Shown in pieces: positions 1 through 7,943 of a stretch of 64,000 nucleotides of DNA. This stretch comes from Kosakonia oryzendophytica (GTDB lineage Bacteria > Pseudomonadota > Gammaproteobacteria > Enterobacterales > Enterobacteriaceae), in contig NZ_FMAY01000013.1 of NCBI RefSeq assembly GCF_900094925.1, positions 62,001 to 126,000 on the forward strand. Reading direction: 5' to 3'. The notes beneath the pieces are model-generated. The model worked only from the letters and a program-made list of their open reading frames with translations. It ran no database searches and was not told where the DNA came from. The number at the start of each line of letters is the position of its first letter. Within the stretch, counting starts at the first letter, position 1. Position numbers and translations under genes: made by a program.

Positions 1-586
1 AAATCACTTTGCCGCTTTCGTCGACAACCTTGCTCATGACGCGTTCGGGTGCGTCGTTGCGGTATTTCTGCAACCAGCCGATTGCGACATCCTGCAACAG
101 CGGATTTGCCTTGCGGTCAGAGGTTGCCGCACGGCTCACACCGTTAAAGCCGATGGTGATGTAATCCAGCGCCTGACGCTTGATGATCGCGTTACGGATA
201 CGAATCTGAAAATCCTGAAAACGCGCCCACAAATCGAGTTTGTTATAGCTCAGGTGATAATCGAAGTTCACCGGGTGGCAGAAATAGCGGTAAGCGTCCA
301 TTTTCGAAAAATCGGCAGTCTTACGCTCGTCACCGTTTGCCGTGTCGGCAGTGCTGGCAATCGTGCCGTTAACGTCGATGCCGACTTTTTCCTCGGTCAG
401 CTCGCGCACCACGACCATATTAATCTGCTGGAGGAAGGAAGAAGACTGCTGGATTTTGTCAAACAGCGTCTGAGTTACCGACGGCTCAACGCTGAATTTT
501 TTACTGAGGTCTTCGACGCCGACGCCGTTCAGCTCTGCAAGGCGGCTCATATACGCATTAAATTTAAAACGGGTTTCTTTACGCAT
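1..586 (-). CDS. N: P2-type major capsid protein gpN (3' part outside window)
   Basis: Start of the major capsid precursor of a P2-like phage; 195 codons are visible and the gene runs off the left edge. The N-terminus (MRKETRFKFNAYMSRLAELNG) and the later stretch LDLWARFQDFQIRIRNAIIK closely resemble P2 gpN as I remember it. In P2, gpN is cleaved during head maturation by the gpO protease, whose gene lies 36 bases upstream on the same strand. The ATG at 584-586 is preceded by AGGA. The tail and lysis genes that normally follow are outside the window. Confidence 0.93.
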   Translation of the reverse strand, partial: MRKETRFKFNAYMSRLAELNGVGVEDLSKKFSVEPSVTQTLFDKIQQSSSFLQQINMVVVRELTEEKVGIDVNGTIASTADTANGDERKTADFSKMDAYRYFCHPVNFDYHLSYNKLDLWARFQDFQIRIRNAIIKRQALDYITIGFNGVSRAATSDRKANPLLQDVAIGWLQKYRNDAPERVMSKVVDESGKVI

Positions 587-622
587 TGTCTCTGTATTCC
601 TGTTCTTAAAAAGGGAGGCCGG

Positions 623-1483
623 TTAGCAGTCGGTCAGGGTTGCGTCCGCGCCATCGCCGCCGGTGCTCAGTTTCCGGCGCGGCTGCGTCTGGCTGGGGGT
701 TTTGTCCAGGGTGGCGGTGATCGTGCTGAATTGCTCAGTAGTGGACAGGGTTTGCGCTTCAAGCCCCTGCTTAACTTCCGCAAGCTGGCTTTCGAGCGCG
801 CTGAAACGGGTATCAATGCCGTCGCCGCTGGTCTGGACACGTTCAGCAATTGCCGTCACGGCTTCATGCACATCATTAAAACGCGCATCGGTGCTGGTCT
901 GCTGACGGCTGAAAATGGCCTTAACCGAGTCGGTCAGCTTGTTAATAAGAGAGTCGGGCTCCTCTTCAAACTCAATTTCCGCCAGCGTGGCCGCCGAGAA
1001 GAAATTCTCAGGGCTGGCTTTGCGGGAGCTCAGCGGGTTGTGTTTTGCGGTGCGGCAGAATTCCAGATATTCGGTGCCGAGGCTTGCCGGATCATCGGTC
1101 ACGGCCAGTCCGGTGAGGTAGCACTTGCCGCTGTTGCCGAAATTCGGCTGGATCTCCATCGAGGTGTAAACCTTCTGAAGCGCCTTGTTCATGGCGACCA
1201 GTTCATCGGTCGGGGTGATTTTCGCGAACAGCGCCAGCTTGCCGTTAAGTGCGGAATCGTCCTCGATTTTCTCCGCTTTCAGCTCCACCACATCGCCATA
1301 GCGTTTGAAGGTGCTGTCCGGCATAAGTCCCTTGATGTGTTCAAGGTTGATACGGCAGCCATAGACACGCGGATCAAACGTGTCGGCCATTTCCTGAATT
1401 TCCGTCGCGCCAATAATGCGACCGTCGCAGGTGTCACCCTCGACGCCGATGCGAAACCATTTTGAAACTACTTTTTTTGCCAT
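623..1483 (-). CDS. O: P2-type capsid scaffold and maturation protease gpO
   Basis: Internal scaffold and protease of the P2 head, 286 residues against about 284 in P2. The N-terminal half matches the protease domain: Asp20, His49 and Ser108 (in VYTSMEIQ) correspond to the P2 Asp19/His48/Ser107 triad, shifted by a one-residue insertion near residue 6. The C-terminal third is a long polar helical region, as expected for the scaffold arm. It lies upstream of N on the minus strand and is divergent from P across a 177-base gap (1484-1660) that should hold the divergent late promoters; I could not pick out a convincing Ogr-type site there. Confidence 0.93.
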   Translation of the reverse strand: MAKKVVSKWFRIGVEGDTCDGRIIGATEIQEMADTFDPRVYGCRINLEHIKGLMPDSTFKRYGDVVELKAEKIEDDSALNGKLALFAKITPTDELVAMNKALQKVYTSMEIQPNFGNSGKCYLTGLAVTDDPASLGTEYLEFCRTAKHNPLSSRKASPENFFSAATLAEIEFEEEPDSLINKLTDSVKAIFSRQQTSTDARFNDVHEAVTAIAERVQTSGDGIDTRFSALESQLAEVKQGLEAQTLSTTEQFSTITATLDKTPSQTQPRRKLSTGGDGADATLTDC

Positions 1484-1660
1484 CGTCAGGAGTCCTGATT
1501 GTCTGTGAAGGATTCACGGTTTTGTCAGGAGGTAGTTTCCCGGCTCGTCCGTTGCTTCGCCATCAGTCACGGATGGCTTGCCCCCGACACATCAGCACCT
1601 TAGCGAATCGCTGACCGCGCTTAAGTAGCCTTGCCCTGTATCCATCACGGCGAGGCAGGC

Positions 1661-3430
1661 ATGACCATCACCACCGACACCACACTCTTAAACGACCCGC
1701 GACGCCAGGCGGCGCTGTTGTACTGGCAGGGCTTTTCCGTGCCGCAAATCGCGGAAATGTTGCAGACCAGACGCCCGACGGTGCAGAGCTGGAAACAGCG
1801 CGACGGCTGGGACGAAACCGCCCCGTTAGACCGTGTGGGAAACACACTGGAGGCGCGTTTAATCCAGCTTTACGCCAAGCCGGAACTGACCGCGCATGAC
1901 TTCAAGGTCGCTGACTTTCTGGCGCGCCAGATGGAGCGCTTCGCGCGTATTAACCGCTACGGCCAGACCGGCAACGAGGCCGATCTCAATCCGAACGTGG
2001 CGAACCGCAACAAAGGCGATCGCAAAAAGCCGAAAAAGAATTTTTTCAGCGAGGAGGCGGTCGAAAAACTGGAGGCGGTTTTCTTCGACCAGTCTTTCGA
2101 CTATCAGCTCGGCTGGCATAAAGCCGGGCTTGAGCACCGCATCCGGCACATTCTCAAATCCCGCCAGATTGGCGCGACGTTTTATTTTGCCCGCGAGGCG
2201 CTGTTACGCGCCCTGAAAACCGGCCATAACCAGATATTTTTATCCGCCTCAAAGACGCAGGCGTATGTGTTCCGCAAATACATCATTGCGTTTGCCCGGC
2301 TGGTTGATGTTGACCTTACCGGCGACCCGATTGTCATCGGCAACAACGGCGCTGAATTGCTGTTTCTCGGCACCAACTCCAACACCGCGCAGAGCCACAA
2401 CGGCGACCTGTATGTCGATGAGATTTTCTGGATCCCCAACTTCCAGCGGCTGCGCAAAGTGGCGTCGGGCATGGCCTCACAAAAGCACCTGCGCACGACC
2501 TATTTTTCGACGCCCTCCTCGCTCGGTCATGGCGCGTATCCGTTCTGGTCAGGCGAACTGTTTAACCGGGGGCGCGCCAGCGCCAGCGAGCGGGTTGATA
2601 TTGATATCAGCCATGCGGCATTAGCGCGCGGCGTGGCCTGCGCAGACGGGCAGTGGCGGCAGATTGTCACCATTGAGGACGCACTCGCCGGGGGCTGTAC
2701 CCTCTTTGACCTCGACGCGCTGCGCCAGGAGAACAGCGCAGATGACTTCCGCAACCTGTTTATGTGCGAGTTTGTCGATGACAAGGCGTCGGTGTTCCCG
2801 TTCGAGGAGCTGCAACGCTGCATGGTTGACAGCATGGAGGAGTGGGAGGATTACGCGCCCTTTGCCGACCGGCCATTTGGTCAGCGCGTGGTGTGGATTG
2901 GTTACGACCCGTCGCACCGTGGCGACAGTGCCGGTTGCGTGGTTATCGCGCCGCCGCTGGTTGCCGGGGGTAAATTCCGCATTCTGGAGCGCCATCAGTG
3001 GAAGGGGATGGATTTTGCCACACAGGCCGAATCCATTCGCGCGCTCACGCAAAAATATAACGTCGAATACATCGGGATTGATGCGACCGGGCTCGGTCAG
3101 GGTGTGTTTCAGCTTGTGCGCTCGTTTTACCCGGCAGCGCGCGACATTCGTTACACCCCGGAAATGAAAACCGCGATGGTGCTGAAAGCCAAAGACACCA
3201 TCACGCGCGGTTGCCTCGAATACGACGTGAGCGCAACCGACATCACACAGTCGTTTATGTCCATCCGCAAAACCATGACCAGCAGCGGGCGCAGCGCCAC
3301 CTATGAGGCCAGCCGCACCGAAGAAGCCAGCCACGCGGATCTCGCCTGGGCCACCATGCACGTACTGATTAACGAACCGCTGACCGCCGCGAGCGGCCAG
3401 CCTTCATCCTCAATTCTGGAGTTTTATTAA
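1661..3430 (+). CDS. P: P2-type terminase large subunit (ATPase) gpP
   Basis: Packaging ATPase, 589 residues from the ATG at 1661 (P2 gpP is about 590). An in-frame TTG at 1631 would add ten residues, but MTITTDTTLLNDPRRQAALL matches the P2 start and GAGG precedes the ATG. An N-terminal helix-turn-helix (about residues 20-45, FSVPQIAEMLQTRRPTVQSW) is followed by the ATPase core with a Walker-like KSRQIGAT and acidic DLYVDEIFW, and a nuclease region containing WIGYDPSHRGDSAG and YIGIDATGLG. Its TAA overlaps the ATG of Q by one base. The protein cuts concatemers at cos and packages DNA into the gpN shell. Confidence 0.95.
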   Translation: MTITTDTTLLNDPRRQAALLYWQGFSVPQIAEMLQTRRPTVQSWKQRDGWDETAPLDRVGNTLEARLIQLYAKPELTAHDFKVADFLARQMERFARINRYGQTGNEADLNPNVANRNKGDRKKPKKNFFSEEAVEKLEAVFFDQSFDYQLGWHKAGLEHRIRHILKSRQIGATFYFAREALLRALKTGHNQIFLSASKTQAYVFRKYIIAFARLVDVDLTGDPIVIGNNGAELLFLGTNSNTAQSHNGDLYVDEIFWIPNFQRLRKVASGMASQKHLRTTYFSTPSSLGHGAYPFWSGELFNRGRASASERVDIDISHAALARGVACADGQWRQIVTIEDALAGGCTLFDLDALRQENSADDFRNLFMCEFVDDKASVFPFEELQRCMVDSMEEWEDYAPFADRPFGQRVVWIGYDPSHRGDSAGCVVIAPPLVAGGKFRILERHQWKGMDFATQAESIRALTQKYNVEYIGIDATGLGQGVFQLVRSFYPAARDIRYTPEMKTAMVLKAKDTITRGCLEYDVSATDITQSFMSIRKTMTSSGRSATYEASRTEEASHADLAWATMHVLINEPLTAASGQPSSSILEFY

Positions 3431-4464
3431 TGGCAAAACGCAATAAACGCCACCACACCCAACCGCGCCAGCATACCGCCGCACCCGCGCAGAGCATGGA
3501 GGCGTTTACCTTCGGCGAACCGGTGCCGGTGCTCGATAAACGCGACATTCTGGATTACGTGGAGTGCATCGATAACGGCCAGTGGTACGAGCCGCCGGTG
3601 AGTTTTTCCGGGCTGGCGAAAAGCATGCGCGCCGCCGTTCACCACAGCTCGCCGATTTATGTCAAACGCAACATTCTGGTATCAACCTACATCCCGCACC
3701 CGCTGTTATCGCGGCAGGATTTCAGCCGATTTGTACTGGATTTTCTTGTATTTGGTAATGCATTTCTGGAGAAACGTCTCAGTGTTTCAGGAAAGACTAT
3801 TAAGCTTGAAACCTCTCCGGCCAAATACACGCGTCGCGGGGTGGAGCACGATACCTACTGGTATATTCAGAACTATACGAAGCCGCATCAGTTTGCGCCC
3901 GGCTCGGTGTTTCACCTGCTGGAGCCCGATATCAACCAGGAGCTTTACGGGATGCCGGAATACCTGAGCGCGCTTAACTCGGCCTGGCTGAATGAGTCGG
4001 CGACGCTGTTTCGCCGCAAGTATTACCAGAACGGTGCGCACGCGGGTTACATCATGTATGTCACTGATGCGGCGCAGAGCAGTACCGATGTTGAGGCGCT
4101 GCGCAAGGCGATGCGGGATTCGAAAGGACTCGGCAATTTTAAAAACCTGTTTTTCTACGCGCCGAACGGAAAAGCCGACGGCATTAAAATCGTGCCGCTG
4201 AGTGAGGTTGCCACCAAAGACGATTTTTTCAATATCAAGAAAGTCAGTGCCACCGACCTGCTGGACGCGCACCGCATCCCGTTCCAGCTCATGGGCGGCA
4301 AACCGGAAAATGCGGGCTCGATCGGCGACGTTGAGAAGGTGGCAAAAGTGTTTGTCCGTAACGAGCTGATGCCGTTACAGGCCAGATTTCTTGAGCTCAA
4401 CGAATGGACGGGAGAGGAAATAGTGAAATTCAGGAGGTATACCATGGAGCCAGAGGGGGTCTAA
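3430..4464 (+). CDS. Q: P2-type portal protein gpQ
   Basis: Portal (head-tail connector) protein, 344 residues, matching the P2 gpQ length. Recognised from YVECIDNGQWYEPPVSF, HHSSPIYVKRNIL and the C-terminal AHRIPFQLMGGKPENAGSIG. Translationally linked to P (TAATG junction). The C-terminal tail after about residue 325 diverges from P2. A strong terminator hairpin follows eight bases after the stop, and the AT-rich cargo region starts immediately beyond it, so Q marks the edge of the conserved structural module. Confidence 0.95.
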   Translation: MAKRNKRHHTQPRQHTAAPAQSMEAFTFGEPVPVLDKRDILDYVECIDNGQWYEPPVSFSGLAKSMRAAVHHSSPIYVKRNILVSTYIPHPLLSRQDFSRFVLDFLVFGNAFLEKRLSVSGKTIKLETSPAKYTRRGVEHDTYWYIQNYTKPHQFAPGSVFHLLEPDINQELYGMPEYLSALNSAWLNESATLFRRKYYQNGAHAGYIMYVTDAAQSSTDVEALRKAMRDSKGLGNFKNLFFYAPNGKADGIKIVPLSEVATKDDFFNIKKVSATDLLDAHRIPFQLMGGKPENAGSIGDVEKVAKVFVRNELMPLQARFLELNEWTGEEIVKFRRYTMEPEGV

Positions 4465-4471
4465 GTTTCGC

Positions 4472-4493
4472 AAAGCCGCCATTTGGCGGCTTT
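4472..4493. terminator. Terminator hairpin after portal gene
   Basis: Perfect 9-bp inverted repeat (aaagccgcc / ggcggcttt) with an attt loop. The A and T ends make it usable on both strands, so it can end Q transcription and also leftward transcripts from the cargo genes. Confidence 0.8.
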
Positions 4494-4574
4494 CATGTGA
4501 CTTCTAACAAAAAAGACAGTTTTCTTTTATTATCCATCCCTTCTAAAAAGTCATAACCATTTATTCTTAAAAAC

Positions 4575-5366
4575 TCAATCATTATTTTTATCTTCATAAG
4601 CCTCATCGGCATAGAGCTGTAGAGCGCCCGTATTCTTAAGCCTCTCCTTAAATTGCTCAGTCAATCTGAACTCTTGTAGTAAAGAGTACCTTTCAATTAA
4701 TATTTTTGAGGCCGCTCCACGACTAGATAACCCGTTCAGGAACAACGCCCCGGATTCAATGGAAGATAATTGTGCCCTGACAAGCTTCGCATATTTTTGC
4801 TTCTCTTTTTTGCTTAAGAAGCTTGACTCATCGATATGTTTAAATATGTGATATATATTTCTAAAATAATGCCCTATATTTGAAAAGGCCTCATCCTCCA
4901 AATATACTTTATCAATAGCTATCTTTATTCTATCCTCAACCGGGAGTTCATCCTCCACAATACCAAACAATATCAATTTAACTTCTGTAATATAGGATTT
5001 TAACGCATCTCTTCCTTGAAGACGCTCCTTTCCATCATCATAGCTCACTTTAATTTCCATTAGATTTTCTTTGTGAAATCTAATTAACTCAAATAAAATT
5101 GACTCAAATGATTGAATTGCTGACTGTTTTGAAGTTGCATATAAAGTCAAGCATACTAAAATTATCGAAATAAAACTCAAGCCGGGATTTAACACCCCAC
5201 CGACGTAATCCCCGAACTGCCCCCACTTTTCCACAAGATTACTTACTGGAAATTCACCAAACATCTTCCAGTACATGCCCAAGGCAAAGAGAATTAAAGC
5301 AACCGAAGATAAAAACAATAATATAACACTAAATTCATTTCTTATTGCATTGAAGAACCTATTCAT
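4575..5366 (-). CDS. AbiC-like putative phage abortive infection protein
   Basis: Membrane-anchored protein of 263 residues resembling the putAbiC family (Pfam PF16872 from memory). Two N-terminal membrane helices are visible (about residues 13-35 and 60-80), the second preceded by WGQFGDYVGGVLNPG, followed by a cytoplasmic domain with FESILFELIRFHKEN, NIGHYFRNIYHIFKHIDES and YAKLVRAQLSS, all typical of the family. The start has GAGG upstream. It lies 24 bases downstream of an ASCH gene on the same strand, so the two are probably cotranscribed. Its base composition is far more AT-rich than the phage structural genes, as expected for acquired cargo. A defensive role is inferred from family and location; the trigger and mechanism are unknown. 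Confidence 0.8.
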   Translation of the reverse strand: MNRFFNAIRNEFSVILLFLSSVALILFALGMYWKMFGEFPVSNLVEKWGQFGDYVGGVLNPGLSFISIILVCLTLYATSKQSAIQSFESILFELIRFHKENLMEIKVSYDDGKERLQGRDALKSYITEVKLILFGIVEDELPVEDRIKIAIDKVYLEDEAFSNIGHYFRNIYHIFKHIDESSFLSKKEKQKYAKLVRAQLSSIESGALFLNGLSSRGAASKILIERYSLLQEFRLTEQFKERLKNTGALQLYADEAYEDKNND

Positions 5367-5390
5367 CGCGCCCCTCTTATAAAATGATAT

Positions 5391-5765
5391 CTATGATATA
5401 ATGTCCAAATCTAAAATATAAACCCCCTTCCTTGCCTCGCAAGGTATAGCCTTTGACAGAGGGCGAACATTTTCAATTCTCCAAAGAAAATACCCCGGCT
5501 TCCATTTTTTATCTAAGGTCGTTTGGTTATTTTGTTTCAAGAAGATATCATGGGTCCATGGACTTACACTTGTGAAGTCCACTAATGCCATGGCGATCCC
5601 CTCATCGACGTCATCATCGTTGCGAAGATAATTGTTATTTTGAACAATTAAGACGTTATAGAGAGGGAAACTATTAGGCACCCACGATCTTATCTCATTG
5701 ATTTTTGAACCATTAATGATGTTTTCAACCGCTGGCTTCATGATAGATAAGGCTTGATACTTCAT
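5391..5765 (-). CDS. Small ASCH-domain protein
   Basis: Protein of 124 residues made almost entirely of one ASCH (PUA-fold) domain: the opening MKYQALSIMKPAVENIINGS, then KINEIRSW, is the diagnostic Gly-x-Lys-x-x-Glu-x-Arg element (residues 19-28), and YFLWRIENVRPL forms a later strand. ASCH domains are thought to bind RNA or modified nucleotides. It precedes the AbiC-like gene by 24 bases. The ribosome site is weak (GAGA about nine bases upstream). It is not closely related to the second ASCH protein in this block (6352-6723): the two share the fold but little sequence. Confidence 0.72.
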   Translation of the reverse strand: MKYQALSIMKPAVENIINGSKINEIRSWVPNSFPLYNVLIVQNNNYLRNDDDVDEGIAMALVDFTSVSPWTHDIFLKQNNQTTLDKKWKPGYFLWRIENVRPLSKAIPCEARKGVYILDLDIIS

Positions 5766-5985
5766 AACATATTCTCTATTGTAAGACTATAGCTATTTTA
5801 TCATGTAAAAACTCTTAAGGGCTATTCTTATGTTAATCTTTATTGTGGATGTGCATGGTGTTGGTAAAGGCTATCTTTGCAAAGTGCTTTAGATTGTTTT
5901 AATATCTTGCACAAAAGCGCGAGTGCATTGATTAAATAAAATTCCCCTACTACGCAAAAAAAATATAAGTATACTGACAATTCTG

Positions 5986-6329
5986 ATGGAAACTAAACAA
6001 CCCTCATCAAAGCATTACATGAGTATAATAAATAACTCAATCTCCTTTTAGATGGGCGTTTAACCTTGTTAGATAACGAAGACGGAACAAAGGAAATACC
6101 AAAAAAAATTTTTAGGGACGAATATTGATCATGTAATACTTATATCGCGCAAGAAGAAATCATTAGAGAGCACATGAAATCCAGAGATGGCATCGAAATA
6201 AATTATAATTTGAAAGAGTTAATTAAACATGAAGCTCAGAATGCCATTAAAATCGCATCTGAACTTAACATTCTTTTTAGCGAAGATTTTATAAACAAAC
6301 TTCAAAAATTAGGTGTGAGAGCTAAATAA
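5986..6329 (+). pseudogene. Broken small gene in the cargo region
   Basis: A rightward reading frame can be reconstructed across two lesions. It opens at ATG 5986 (METKQPSSKHYMSIINNSIS), shifts frame by one base at the short T run 6046-6049, continues as LDGRLTLLDNEDGTKEIPKK, hits an in-frame TGA at 6126-6128, and resumes to a TAA at 6327-6329 (ending KLQKLGVRAK). Sensible protein-like sequence on both sides of each lesion suggests a decayed gene of roughly 113 codons. The last 51 codons could still be translated from ATG 6174. I do not recognise the family. It fills much of the 586-base gap 5766-6351; the rest of that gap is AT-rich DNA in which I see nothing definite. Confidence 0.45.
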
Positions 6330-6351
6330 CAATCACACCAGTATATATTAG

Positions 6352-6723
6352 CTATAGGTAGCGATAAGACTGCGGAGGTATCCCATTAGGAACCATATCT
6401 CTTAAATCAATTGGCTGCTCATATCTGACAGGGTTTTTAACTGAAATAGCAAATGCCCGGTCTTTCTTTTCAAAATACTCTCTGAAAAAGCCATGTGAAA
6501 TTCCAGCGTGTTTTTTAGTCTTATCCCAAAGTTCAGATGGCGACGATGAAAGTATAGCTCCAATTTTGAATTCACCTATCACCTTTCCAACTGGCATAGT
6601 TGCATAAATAACAACAGTATCTACACTGCCGTTTTTGAAAATGCTTTTGCGGAATTCGAATTTCTTTTCGCCTGAAAGTATTCTTTCGGCAAATTCTGGC
6701 TTAATTGACAATAAAACTCTCAT
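6352..6723 (-). CDS. ASCH-domain protein, third gene of GNAT/EVE/ASCH operon
   Basis: A 123-residue ASCH protein. MRVLLSIKPEFAERILSGEK and KFEFRKSIF form the canonical ASCH opening (Gly18, Lys20, Phe22, Glu23, Arg25), followed by VVIYATMPVGKVIGEFKI and the C-terminal PPQSYRYL. A longer frame starts at 6744, but GGAGGGG lies five bases before the ATG at 6721-6723 and the family begins at MRVLLSIKPEF. The start lies 23 bases inside the upstream EVE-like gene, so translation is probably coupled. From memory, stand-alone ASCH proteins of exactly this type accompany GNAT plus PUA-like proteins in many bacteria. A role in sensing or binding modified nucleic acid or nucleotide is inferred. Confidence 0.78.
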   Translation of the reverse strand: MRVLLSIKPEFAERILSGEKKFEFRKSIFKNGSVDTVVIYATMPVGKVIGEFKIGAILSSSPSELWDKTKKHAGISHGFFREYFEKKDRAFAISVKNPVRYEQPIDLRDMVPNGIPPQSYRYL

Positions 6724-7282
6724 CGACCCCTCCAAGTTTAACAATCTCTTTAAAATCGTGGTCTGAAAGCTTCAAGAATCCCCAATAGTCATTGTCATTA
6801 TAACCAGTAATATTCATGATATCATCTCGGATGACTCGCTTCTCAAGAGGGAAATTATATGTAAACTTAATTATATATGGATAATTTTTCTTACGATATA
6901 AAAGCTGCAATTCATCTTCATCGAAAACACTATATGGACCGCAGTAGTTAACAAACTTATCATATGAATCAAATTCGCGAATGTCCCTTATTTCCTGAAC
7001 AACACAAACGGAAGTGGCGACTGAACGAAATCGCGCCGGACCTTGACCATCCGAAGTTCGGTATATTAATAAATTGTCACCAGGTCTGAGAGAGGTAATT
7101 CCAGCCATTTTAGTGAGATAAACTTTCTCTATACTGTTAGTGTGGGAAACGTCTCCAATGACACTAGGATTCTCGTTATGTAACTTTGACTCTGGAAAAA
7201 GCCTTGTATGCCAAGAAGGGTAAATACTAAGGAGATAATTCCTGTCTTGCATTTTAATAAGAGGATAGTTTGTATAGCTCAT
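6701..7282 (-). CDS. EVE/PUA-like domain protein
   Basis: A 193-residue protein. The central region (residues 54-98: VYLTKMAGITSLRPGDNLL, IYRTSDG, RFRSVATSVCVVQEI) has the strand pattern and RPGD turn of EVE/PUA-like domains that bind modified bases. Residues 131-180 (YPYIIKFTYNFPLEKRV, DYWGFLKLSDHDF) form a C-terminal part that, in homologues I remember, follows a GNAT domain in a single longer polypeptide. Here the GNAT part is a separate gene ending three bases upstream, so this looks like a split version. AAGGA precedes the start inside the GNAT stop region. Function in modified nucleic acid recognition is inferred. Confidence 0.7.
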   Translation of the reverse strand: MSYTNYPLIKMQDRNYLLSIYPSWHTRLFPESKLHNENPSVIGDVSHTNSIEKVYLTKMAGITSLRPGDNLLIYRTSDGQGPARFRSVATSVCVVQEIRDIREFDSYDKFVNYCGPYSVFDEDELQLLYRKKNYPYIIKFTYNFPLEKRVIRDDIMNITGYNDNDYWGFLKLSDHDFKEIVKLGGVDESFIVN

Positions 7283-7285
7283 AAA

Positions 7286-7756
7286 TTAATCCTTCCATTC
7301 AAGTTTTTTAAAATAAACACCTTCCAAGCCATTGTTAGTCCTATTATTTTTTCTAGCCTTAAGTTCGAAGCCATATTTGGTAAGCAATTTTATTAATCCC
7401 GCATGCTTATCGAATATAGTTACGTAAATCTCTAATATCCTGTTAGACATTGCGTACTTAAACATGATGCGAATGAATCTTTCGCCTAACTTTGTGCCAT
7501 GCGCGTTTATCTTGAAAGTACCAAGTTTAACTCTTTTCTTTTTTTCAAATGCAGGTGTGGTGTCTTGGATAGCTTCATCTTCAACTTTTAGATAAAGGAA
7601 ACCGTCAATAAAACCATCATCATTAGTAGAGACAAAAGCTTTATTATCCGACTTTGTATGGAACCATTTATCGAATCCTTCATAGTCAGCCCGGAGCGAA
7701 TCGAAAAAAGAATCGGATAAATCAACATCCTTAAAATATTTCTCTTCTATAGACAT
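7286..7756 (-). CDS. GNAT-family acetyltransferase, first gene of GNAT/EVE/ASCH operon
   Basis: A 156-residue GNAT-fold protein. The acetyl-CoA loop region reads KLGTFKINAHGTKLGERFI (residues 77-95), followed by EIYVTIFDKHAGLIKLLTKYGFEL (109-132), the usual late GNAT strand and helix. The open frame extends to 7816, but ATG 7754-7756 is preceded by GGAG at good distance and fits the usual family start (MSIEEKYFKDVDLSDSFF). It is followed after three bases by the EVE-like gene and then an overlapping ASCH gene. A possible promoter lies at 7805-7832. The substrate is unknown; GNATs can act as toxins on aminoacyl-tRNA, but nothing here proves that. Confidence 0.75.
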   Translation of the reverse strand: MSIEEKYFKDVDLSDSFFDSLRADYEGFDKWFHTKSDNKAFVSTNDDGFIDGFLYLKVEDEAIQDTTPAFEKKKRVKLGTFKINAHGTKLGERFIRIMFKYAMSNRILEIYVTIFDKHAGLIKLLTKYGFELKARKNNRTNNGLEGVYFKKLEWKD

Positions 7757-7804
7757 TCCATTCTCCAGTGACATTGAGCTTTGTTTTTTAGGTATCTTGT
7801 GTTC

Positions 7805-7832
7805 ATTATAAGTCAAAGGTATTTGCGCGCAA
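7805..7832 (-). promoter_or_regulatory. Candidate promoter for the GNAT/EVE/ASCH operon
   Basis: On the minus strand there is TTGCGC (7827-7832), a 16-base spacer and a perfect TATAAT (7805-7810). Transcription would start near 7798, giving a leader of about 40 bases before ATG 7756. The -35 touches the first base of the cos core. This is pattern matching only. Confidence 0.5.
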
Positions 7833-7850
7833 TGCTTTCCCCGCCTCGCC
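7832..7850 (-). other. P2-type cos site (cohesive end core)
   Basis: Minus-strand GGCGAGGCGGGGAAAGCAT differs only in the last base from the 19-base P2 cohesive end as I remember it (GGCGAGGCGGGGAAAGCAC). It lies between portal gene Q and replication gene A, the expected position in a P2 prophage. Terminase (gpP plus the small subunit outside the window) would cut here. Confidence 0.85.
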
Positions 7851-7943
7851 TGCCCGCTTTATGGATCGGTTTTGATGCAGTTGCGTGACAACTCTGAATC
7901 CGCGCCGGCTCTGGCAGCGCACGGGCAGAATTTGCACTCCAGA

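Noticed and set aside
254-1465. Long plus-strand open frame of 403 codons
   Set aside because: It lies antisense to capsid and scaffold genes that match P2 closely, has no ribosome site and has the amino acid make-up of a shadow frame.
1484-1660. Ogr-dependent late promoter sites between O and P
   Set aside because: Expected here, but I found no clear TGT-N12-ACA match, so none is annotated.
5816-6000. Retron-like noncoding RNA in the cargo gap
   Set aside because: No reverse transcriptase gene is nearby and no convincing long stem was seen.
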